Shown here piece after piece: positions 19,801 to 24,830 of a stretch of 33,473 nucleotides of DNA. Within the stretch, counting starts at the first letter, position 1, and every line of letters starts with the position of its first letter. This stretch comes from an uncultured Lachnospiraceae bacterium (GTDB lineage Bacteria > Bacillota > Clostridia > Lachnospirales > Lachnospiraceae), in assembly GCA_937965795.1 (NCBI GenBank), contig CALCMD010000005.1:1-33473 (forward strand), read 5' to 3'. The notes beneath the pieces were generated by a model. That model saw nothing but the letters and a program-made list of their open reading frames with translations. It was not told where the DNA came from and did not search any database. The position numbers and the translations under genes were made by a program.

Positions 19801-22532
19801 CCACAAACAATGCTTCTGTCACCATCCTGGATGCCGTGGAGGGAACAGCGAAGGTTATATTCCTTCCGGAAAACGGTGATGAGACAAAAAAGGCAGAGTA
19901 CACGGTCAACTTTACAAAGGCACAGAATGGATACGTGGTATCTGCACAGGACGACCTGGTAGAGATCGAAAATGACAAGGCGGCGGAAGGTGAAAAAGTC
20001 AGCTTCCGGGCAGCGGATGGGTATGTTTTTGAGAATATGCCGGGTATCGCAAAGAGTTCGGATGACACAGAAACGGGCATTGAAGTAACAGAAGAAAATG
20101 GAAGCTACAGCTTTATCATGCCGGATTATCCGGTAAGTATCCACGGAAATGTGGCGCCGGAAATTTATCAGATTACCTATGAACTGGATGGCGGAACAGC
20201 GGAAAATCCAGCATCCTATACGATAGAGACGCGTACCTTTACACTGAAGAATCCGGTGAAGGAGAATTATGTCTTTATCGGCTGGACGTCCGGCACGGTA
20301 ACAGAGCCAACGTCTCAAGTGAGCGTAAGAAAAGGCACGTTCGGAGAACTGAACTTTAAGGCAAACTGGCGTGCAGGAACAACTTACACGGTAAGTTTTG
20401 ATTCCAATGGCGGTTCGGCGGTTCCGTCACAGGAGATTACCGTAGATTCTGTTATGACAGAGCCGGATGCTCCTGTAAAACGCGGTTATGAATTTGCAGG
20501 CTGGTACAGCGATGCAGAGCTTACAAATGTATGGAATTTTGCGGAAAATCGGGTAACACAGGATATGACGCTCCATGCAAAATGGTCGGAAGCTGAGATC
20601 AGGGTGAATACGGAACTTCCGGCACGTTTGATGGGAGAGGAATTTAAGCTTCCGGAAAATATCAGCGTGACAGCAGGAGGGGAAACCTTTGATACAGCGG
20701 TTAACTGGAATACAGACGATGTAGCGGCAGTAACGGCTGCTTCAGAAGTTGGCAGCTATTCTGTGAGAGGAACGATCGAGGAACTGGAGGACCGTGAAAT
20801 TGAAGTAACGATCCTTGTTTCACCGGGGGATGTCATTTACTTCGTGGACAGCGGCGCATCTGCATTTACAGCGAAGGGAAAGGTGCTGGCAGAGGTTAAC
20901 AAAGCAACAATGAAAAATACCGTTCCGGATCAGGCGTACGACAGCGCAGCCGGATGGGGCTTTACCAATCCTGGGGGTGACCTGGAAGTACACTCCGGAT
21001 CAGATGCTTATGAATCCATCAGGAACTTCCAGGGCGGAGTGAATGGAAAGACGCTGACATATCAGTTCGCACTGAAAGCAGGTACTTATCGCGTGGCAGC
21101 AGGCTTTTATGATCCCTGGGCACAGTATGCAAATGGTAAGCGTCATGCAAAAGTATCTCTGACGGATGAAGCCGGTACAGAGCTTGCGGCAAAGGCGGAC
21201 CACAATATCAGCGGGGCAAAGGATACCGTAGAGTTTACGAACATTACTCTGACAGAGGATTGCAGCGTGAAGCTCAATGTCATCCCACGGAATACGGGGT
21301 CTGATAATAATGACGTTATGATCAGCTTTATCGTGATTACCGGAGAGGAGAACAATATTCCGGATGCAGCCTCCAAACGTGGTCTTGAAGCTGCGATTTC
21401 CATCGCAGATGCTCTGGATAAAGACGAATATACAGAGGACAGCTATCAGGCGCTTGCAGACGCCCTGGAAGCAGCCAGGGAAGCATATGCGGCGGAAGGA
21501 TTGTCAGAGGAGGAGATCCAGCGGCATATTGACGCCCTGTCAGAAGCAGTGGCAGGTCTTGTATGTGCAGGAAAGGCAGAAACGCCGGGTCTTATCAGTG
21601 AGCTTGAACAGAAACAACAGGAACTTGCAGAGAAGATCAGAGAACTGGAAGCTGCCAATACATCTGTTGAAAATCTTACGGCAGATTTGCGGGAAGCGGA
21701 AGCGGAAGTAACACGTCTCACAGGAGAGCTGAATACGGAAACGCAGAGAGTGGAAGCTCTGACAACAGAATTAAACGAAACAAAGCAGGCAATCGAGGAT
21801 TTGAAAGATACATCTGAGTTTGAGGCTTTGCAGAATCGTGTGGAAGAGCTTCAGAGTCAGATTGAGAGCGCACAGAACCGTGCTGCGGAGCTTGAGGGAG
21901 AGCTGGCAGAAGCAAAGAAGCAGGCAGAAACACTTCGCGCATCCCTGACGGAGACAAAGAATCTGATGGAAACGCTGGAGGCAGAGCGCACAAGGATAGA
22001 GAACGAGATCCAGGCGCTCAGGGAAGCGGAGAAGAAAGCGCTGGAGGATGCACAGAAAGCAAAGGATGAGATCGAGCGTCTGAAAGCCGCGAATGCCGTA
22101 CAACTGAAAAACGGCGATACCGTCACAGTGAAGGGTGTTAAATACCGTGTGACAAATGCAGAGAAAAAGCAGGCATGTGCATATGGGGCAGAGAATAAAA
22201 ATCTCCGCACGATCACTGTGGCGTCCAAAGTCACAATCAATGGTGTGAGCTGCCAGGTAACGGCGGTCGCAAACAACGCATTTGCAAACCTGAAAAAGGC
22301 AGCAAAGGCGGTTATAGGCAGCAATGTGACAACGATCGGCAAAAAGGCATTTTATGGCGATAAGAAACTTAAGAAGATCACCGTAAAGAGCAAAAAGCTT
22401 AAGAGTATAGGCAAAGGAGCGCTGAAAGGCATTTCTGCGAAAGCAGTGGTTAAAGTGCCGAAGGCAAAGAGAAAGGCTTATAACAAACTGTTCAAAGGAA
22501 AAGGGCAGAAAAAAAGCGTAAAAATAAAATAG
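13899..22532 (+). CDS. Giant secreted GH2 beta-galactosidase-type enzyme with F5/8C and CBM71-like modules, coiled coil and BspA-like end
   Basis: AAAGGAGG precedes the ATG. After a signal peptide (about 1-27, AMA-AG) come GH2 sugar-binding (50-210), Ig-like (215-325) and TIM-barrel (330-660) domains, with acid/base E472 in LGNE and nucleophile E568 in GSETAS, then DUF4982-like (685-790) and GH2 C5-like (803-912) domains. The long tail holds Big_4 domains (923-1075, 1549-1697, 2233-2308), a discoidin-like sandwich (1085-1220), an F5/8 type C module (1311-1460), an MBG-like domain (1468-1548), a ~220-residue galactose-binding-like module that may be CBM71-like (1706-1925), two InlB-type repeats (2090-2232), a 'VDSGA' module (2311-2485), FIVAR (2488-2558), a coiled coil (2560-2735) and the BspA-like end (2735-2877). 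The catalytic half and C-terminal cassette are clearly paralogous to the preceding gene, while the middle binding modules differ. The pair may attack the same galactosylated glycan through different attachment points. Confidence 0.9.
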   Translation: MQLKKCLSSILALAVVLNTGAISAMAAGNSQERGAQTQTSSNVETVYVNAYSAGERSVSFNDHWRFSLGEANGAEAVSYNDASWENVTLPHDYSIDQGFTVAAPAEQENGYVLGGTGWYRKAFTLSDDVQGKVVSVDFDGVYMNATVYINGEKLGTHPYGYTPFSFVLPESALKFGGAENVLAVKVDHKQPSSRWYSGSGIYRDVNLTVTEPVHVAYYGTAVTTPDIAEGKGTVQVAAEIKNDGNGAASVSVKQTVYELDGTEPVAEGEKTQAQSVAAGETAKITDTVTVAEPKLWDTENPNMYTVRTEVYVNDTLTDTYDSDFGFRWVEFTTENGFFLNGENRKLRGVCMHHDQGALGAEAWRRAVERQVEMMQEMGVNAIRVTHNPASQALIDICNRKGMMLVEESFDCWLSGKDENTEDYGKWFDTEIEEGNQITGAVQDEKWCEFDVKAMVRRGRNAPAIIMWSLGNELFQSTISGSRHGEYPDVAKNLFGWVNQEDATRYVTFGDNQFKGQETNGSSNATKTAWVFTDADQYGFPGGLPGYNYGWDGQIQNGHNQGWLVYGSETASSVNSRGVYDRKNNCSDDGSGDRRLTSYDKSKVSWGHLAAEGLWITMRQAFNAGEFVWTGFDYIGEPTPYNWTGTGSNGTWPNVSKSSYFGIVDTAGFEKDSFYLYQSQWNDKVNTLHILPVWNEDEIMIDSNGKVEVVVYSDAPVIKLYLNGKEVGTATAVHTDTPTGGYQNYTAGTGCFDSSKASGSTSLYATFNVPFEEGKLEAKAFEADGKKPIAETEGRSYVETTGAGYRLEAEADREVITANGKDLSYVTIDVTDAEGRFVNGAEPQINVTVEGDGKLLALDNGVQNDTTSYGEPSRKAGKGKLLAIVQSTDEAGSFTVTATSSGYMSGSVTVTTEADDSEVSGERKVVSYEIAKNYYVKQGEQPVLPTEVKVNYSDDTSETKTVAWDEIPAGGDSYTVTGTIQDINLQAAVNVTMIGEVAAVLNYSVAVGRNAQLSLPASRPAVLADGTVLTAEFPVVWDTTENVTAQTGTKIVNGTAQVFDQEFGVTASVRVTDGTYEDGPDALPGTPEIYVNGDSSKEDSEAAAVMSLLRDDKTAKDDDAWSGKGTIDFRLDTAVTLKGFTLYLRDSAPTSDTMKIYSSADNGVNWTQADCKVTNRREDGVTVRTFMPQTMISETMFRVEFTKRTSVLELEINTKIPGFPIGAKAELSSLQVGGHIADQDVLERGWYGIADTELSEADVEAAGMDHAAVTVLKKDSKGIITILLESEDHAERGMYQVLLGTGNDAEVYASADMTMSAPSEESSGSAAKAADGKDSTIWHSRWGSGGNGSTDLTDRPEERYLQIGLKESKKISAVSYLPRQSQYNGTVTEYRIEVSTDGNNWETVSKGSWAKDASWKRAVLDTVTEAKYIRLYGVRTASDDGTEDNKFMSAAEVHVLCVTDPADDATELYSGNTSITLNPDTFPYTGKEITPEPVVTYQASADGEAITLAEGTDYELDYSKNTEPGTAVITVKGIGMYSGIVQAAFTIEETDVEIISYEQVNVTTAKGEQPNLPGLVTAQTNVGEQLMEARWDKVGGSMLNTFGTFTVYGTVVDTGARIPASVTVSDVTGVQQVTLATKAGRVPDMPEEVTVYYSNGETEKKAVTWELEDVSFDAAGIVEVAGMAGKAAAKASVRVEEAEADANATPEYTNLALNADGRSKPKEWPRTFAYVAPDGDPAYYATDGVKAFVSTSSKKIWSDWESGKYHTNADAAAGASDHLPFVVSAFGTDGSTDSADQKKYTVNKVSIGFMEEDIASDHKVRLPADYKIEYYSGNDGVIDASRLENASAAECSNVKSWGSDNPLKTHDGWTEVTYTGTKTAAPELADFKHMVDVTFESVETTAIRITLTPQAENWTGLEEFEVYYVPVEEKTDYTVQSIQVDGQDVLAQFDEETKTLDLDAEGGEITAAATNNASVTILDAVEGTAKVIFLPENGDETKKAEYTVNFTKAQNGYVVSAQDDLVEIENDKAAEGEKVSFRAADGYVFENMPGIAKSSDDTETGIEVTEENGSYSFIMPDYPVSIHGNVAPEIYQITYELDGGTAENPASYTIETRTFTLKNPVKENYVFIGWTSGTVTEPTSQVSVRKGTFGELNFKANWRAGTTYTVSFDSNGGSAVPSQEITVDSVMTEPDAPVKRGYEFAGWYSDAELTNVWNFAENRVTQDMTLHAKWSEAEIRVNTELPARLMGEEFKLPENISVTAGGETFDTAVNWNTDDVAAVTAASEVGSYSVRGTIEELEDREIEVTILVSPGDVIYFVDSGASAFTAKGKVLAEVNKATMKNTVPDQAYDSAAGWGFTNPGGDLEVHSGSDAYESIRNFQGGVNGKTLTYQFALKAGTYRVAAGFYDPWAQYANGKRHAKVSLTDEAGTELAAKADHNISGAKDTVEFTNITLTEDCSVKLNVIPRNTGSDNNDVMISFIVITGEENNIPDAASKRGLEAAISIADALDKDEYTEDSYQALADALEAAREAYAAEGLSEEEIQRHIDALSEAVAGLVCAGKAETPGLISELEQKQQELAEKIRELEAANTSVENLTADLREAEAEVTRLTGELNTETQRVEALTTELNETKQAIEDLKDTSEFEALQNRVEELQSQIESAQNRAAELEGELAEAKKQAETLRASLTETKNLMETLEAERTRIENEIQALREAEKKALEDAQKAKDEIERLKAANAVQLKNGDTVTVKGVKYRVTNAEKKQACAYGAENKNLRTITVASKVTINGVSCQVTAVANNAFANLKKAAKAVIGSNVTTIGKKAFYGDKKLKKITVKSKKLKSIGKGALKGISAKAVVKVPKAKRKAYNKLFKGKGQKKSVKIK

Positions 22533-22565
22533 GCGGTTAGAGGAAAAGTCAGGCGCGGGTCTGCG

Positions 22566-22605
22566 GGTCCGCCGTCTCATGCAGAGGTACAGGAGACGGC
22601 GGACC
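22566..22605. terminator. 12-bp stem-loop after the GH2 pair, possible terminator
   Basis: Perfect 12-base arms GGTCCGCCGTCT (22566-22577) and AGACGGCGGACC (22594-22605) enclose a 16-base loop, 33 bases after the GH2 stop. The tract that follows is only TTTT at 22617-22620, so it is a weak intrinsic terminator at best. The left arm spans the left edge of repeat copy 2; in copy 1 the matching sequence pairs less well. Confidence 0.4.
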
Positions 22606-22688
22606 TCATAGGCCGCTTTTCGAGAAGCTGATTACGGAGTGTATTCGGAGGATGGCAGACTGGAAACCGGAAAATCAGCAGAGATGGC
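22569..22688 (+). pseudogene. 3' remnant of punA
   Basis: Reading SHAEVQETADLIG matches the C-terminal region of the upstream phosphorylase (SHAEVQETADRIG). A single-base deletion in the GGCCCGC tract then shifts the frame, and the stop codon TGA of punA is TGG here. There is no start or ribosome binding site. It is a scar, not a working gene. Confidence 0.85.
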
Positions 22689-22734
22689 AGGTGTAAAGGG
22701 TGCGTTCCAGGGATTTCATCTTTTGTATGCCTGC
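22569..22734. repeat. Direct repeat copy 2 (punA 3' end plus DUF305 3' end)
   Basis: This is the second copy of the segment at 6426-6592. In this copy the DUF305 gene is intact and continues to the right, whereas the punA part is a 3' stub joined to the end of the GH2 island. The reciprocal intactness shows that punA and DUF305 were originally neighbours in convergent orientation. Confidence 0.9.
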
Positions 22735-23256
22735 ACGCTGACAGGTAATGATGGAAGAAAGGATGGGAAGCAAATCTTCGCAGACAGGGAAGCGGAGTGC
22801 ATTTTCCGACATTTGGATGGCTCCTTCATGGTGCGGAATCATTTCACGCAGGAAGTTTCCGCTGATGCTGTTGTCCGTGCAGGCATTTTCCATGCGCGTA
22901 AACATTGTTTGAGAAATTGAATCAAAGCATTGCAGATAGGACGAAAGATCCTGTTCCGTGTTGGTATAGAGGCAGCAGCGGTTCAGGATTTTTGTCATAT
23001 CTTCAATGCTTTTTGTCTGTTCTCTAATGATGTTTTCCGCAAGATTCTGTAAAGGAATCCAGGTGGTGTATTGGAGAAGGTTATGGGACATGTAAATCGC
23101 GGTCTGGTGGTGCGGAAGCATCTGCACGATAAAATTGTGGGAAATACTGTCCGTGCATCCGGCATTTGTCATTTTGCGCCGCATTTCATTTAAGAGATCA
23201 TAAAAACGGGATACATATTGGGTGGTCACTTTGCTTAATTCCATCTGACAGTGCAT
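22675..23256 (-). CDS. DUF305 family protein with two PHH motifs
   Basis: The 193-residue product has two homologous four-helix-like halves. Each carries the DUF305 signature: FIVQMLPHHQTAIYMS (about 43-58) and FLREMIPHHEGAIQMS (about 135-150). DUF305 domains are ferritin-like; the His pairs suggest metal binding, but the function is unknown. No signal peptide or membrane segment is apparent, so a cytoplasmic location is likely. AGAGG stands eight bases before the ATG. It contains ten or more Cys, several near the ends. It is divergent from the MarR gene, and its stop lies inside the repeated segment. Confidence 0.85.
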   Translation of the reverse strand: MHCQMELSKVTTQYVSRFYDLLNEMRRKMTNAGCTDSISHNFIVQMLPHHQTAIYMSHNLLQYTTWIPLQNLAENIIREQTKSIEDMTKILNRCCLYTNTEQDLSSYLQCFDSISQTMFTRMENACTDNSISGNFLREMIPHHEGAIQMSENALRFPVCEDLLPILSSIITCQRAGIQKMKSLERTLYTCHLC

Positions 23257-23327
23257 GATAAGCGCCTCTGCTTTTCTTTTATTATAAAAATATGCCGGAT
23301 AAGTCCCTTAGGTGACAGAAAAATCGC

Positions 23328-23356
23328 TTGACAAAAACGAAGACTTACGATATAGT
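23328..23356 (+). promoter_or_regulatory. Strong sigma-A type promoter for marR-degV
   Basis: A perfect -35 TTGACA (23328-23333) and a -10 TATAGT (23351-23356) are separated by 17 bases. Transcription would start near 23363, giving a leader of about 40 bases. Confidence 0.8.
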
Positions 23357-23385
23357 TCAAAAAGTAAACAGTATACAAAGTGAAC
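23355..23385. promoter_or_regulatory. Interrupted palindrome, candidate MarR operator
   Basis: The 31 bases read GTTCA-N4-GTAAAC-A-GTATAC-N4-TGAAC, symmetric at 10 of 11 arm positions. It begins at the -10 element and covers the expected start point, where a bound repressor would block transcription. The next gene encodes a MarR protein, which typically binds its own promoter, so autoregulation is the simple reading. Confidence 0.5.
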
Positions 23386-23403
23386 AAAAATGGAGAGACT
23401 GAA

Positions 23404-23838
23404 ATGGAAAAAGAACTTCAGGAAAATCTGTTGCAGGCATGGGTTGAAATGTCGGTATGTATCCGGGGAAACCGGATGCTTTCTCAGGTTTCTTTTAATG
23501 AGATCGTGATCTGCGGCATTCTGTACCGCAATGCTCTTTGGAAGGAAGCCCCGCTGACGGCAACGGATCTTTGCGAAAGAATGAAGCTTCTGAAATCGCA
23601 GATAAACCGGCTGACAACTGCAATGGAAGAGAAGGGGCTGATCTGTAAAAGACGCAGTATGGAGGACAAACGGAAGATTTATCTTGAATTACAGGAAAAA
23701 GGCAGGGGGCTGTATGAGCAGGAGCATAAGCGGGTCATGAAAATCCTGGATGCGGTCACGGAAGCGCTGGGAGAGGACGGAGTGGAACAGTTGACCGGGC
23801 TGGTAAAGGAAACCGTTGCGGTAGTAAACAGAGAATAG
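23404..23838 (+). CDS. MarR-family transcriptional regulator
   Basis: The 144-residue winged-helix repressor is dominated by LTATDLCERMKLLKSQINRLTTAMEEKGLICKRRSMEDKR (about 48-87), which covers the recognition helix and wing with the conserved D-[KR]-R end. GGAGAG lies seven bases before the ATG at 23404; a GTG at 23380 is in frame but has no binding site and lies inside the palindrome. The gene is 14 bp before degV and certainly cotranscribed. Since DegV-type proteins carry fatty acids and the MarR protein FabT controls fatty-acid synthesis in related phyla, a lipid-responsive role is possible but only inferred from context. Confidence 0.88.
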   Translation: MEKELQENLLQAWVEMSVCIRGNRMLSQVSFNEIVICGILYRNALWKEAPLTATDLCERMKLLKSQINRLTTAMEEKGLICKRRSMEDKRKIYLELQEKGRGLYEQEHKRVMKILDAVTEALGEDGVEQLTGLVKETVAVVNRE

Positions 23839-23852
23839 TGGAGGTAAAGTTT

Positions 23853-24701
23853 ATGAGCGTTAAAATTATTGTAGATTCTGCCTGTGACATTACACAGGAA
23901 AAGGCGAAGGAAGCAGGACTGGATATTCTGCCGCTGAAGACCATGTTCGGAGAAGTGGAATATCTGGATGGGGTGACTTTGGGGCATCGGGAGTTTTTTG
24001 AAAAACTGATTGAGTCGGAGATACTGCCGACGACCAGCCAGATCGCACCCTATGAGTACGAAGAAAGATTCAGGAGAATCAAGCAAGACGGAGATACCGC
24101 CGTGTGCATTACGATTTCTTCTGCACTCTCCGGATGTTATCAGAGCGCCTGCATTGCAAGAGAGGGTTATGAGGACTGCGTCACAATTGTGGACAGTCAG
24201 AATGTGTGCATTGGCGAACGGATTCTTGTGGAGTATGCGCTGGAACTGAGAAATCAGGGAAAAAACGCGCCGGAAATTGCGGAAGCGCTGGAACGAAAAA
24301 AAGGGGATATTCGTGTGATTGCATTGCTGGATACGCTGGAATATCTGAAAAAGGGCGGCAGAATTTCGCAGACGGCCGCGCTTGCGGGGACACTTTTGTC
24401 CATAAAACCAGTGATTGCGATTGAGCATGGGGAAGTCGTTATGTTAGGAAAAGCCAGGGGTTCGAAGAACGGGAACAATCTTTTGACGGAATACGTAAAA
24501 AAGTCGGGGGACATTGACTTTGAGATGCCGTACTGTCTGGCTTACAGCGGGCTTTCCGACGCCGTACTGCAAAAATACCTGGCGGACAATGCAGCGCTCT
24601 ACCGGGGAAAAACAGAACAGATTCCTGTCAGCACCATTGGAAGCTCGATCGGAACCCATGTGGGGCCGGGGGCGATCGCAGCAGCGTTTTATGCGGGATA
24701 G
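23853..24701 (+). CDS. DegV family fatty-acid-binding protein
   Basis: The 282-residue protein has the DegV/FakB hallmarks: VDSACDIT near the start, PTTSQ (about 59-63), ISSALSG (about 88-94), LKKGGRIS and a C-terminal GTHVGPGA. Family members bind a fatty acid in a deep pocket; FakB members present it to the kinase FakA. No FakA-type kinase is in this window. The ATG at 23853 follows GGAGG and is preferred over an in-frame ATG at 23838 that has no spacing for a binding site. It is coupled to the MarR gene and is convergent with the AraC-type regulator downstream. Confidence 0.92.
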   Translation: MSVKIIVDSACDITQEKAKEAGLDILPLKTMFGEVEYLDGVTLGHREFFEKLIESEILPTTSQIAPYEYEERFRRIKQDGDTAVCITISSALSGCYQSACIAREGYEDCVTIVDSQNVCIGERILVEYALELRNQGKNAPEIAEALERKKGDIRVIALLDTLEYLKKGGRISQTAALAGTLLSIKPVIAIEHGEVVMLGKARGSKNGNNLLTEYVKKSGDIDFEMPYCLAYSGLSDAVLQKYLADNAALYRGKTEQIPVSTIGSSIGTHVGPGAIAAAFYAG

Positions 24702-24711
24702 TCCCCGCATA
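24690..24711. terminator. Short hairpin at the degV stop codon
   Basis: TATGCGGG (24690-24697) pairs with CCCGCATA (24704-24711) around a six-base loop overlapping the stop codon. There is no U run, so intrinsic termination is doubtful. The rest of the 24712-24830 gap is AT-rich, with no other structure I can name. Confidence 0.3.
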
Positions 24712-24830
24712 ATCGCTAAAATCGTAGAAAATAAGCCATATCTGAAAATAAGTCTATCATCTAACAGAAAGAAGATTGCAGTTTCTCAGTAAATTCCTTA
24801 TAATTTTTACTAAATCAAAAACCAAAGAGA

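Noticed and set aside
19341..20318. 325-codon minus-strand open frame inside the second GH2 gene
   Set aside because: It is antisense to a clearly conserved CBM-like and InlB-repeat region, has no binding site and has a composition unlike any family.
22639..22920. 93-codon plus-strand frame starting in repeat copy 2
   Set aside because: It is an antisense shadow of the DUF305 gene, starting in the punA stub; the minus-strand reading has recognisable paired PHH motifs.
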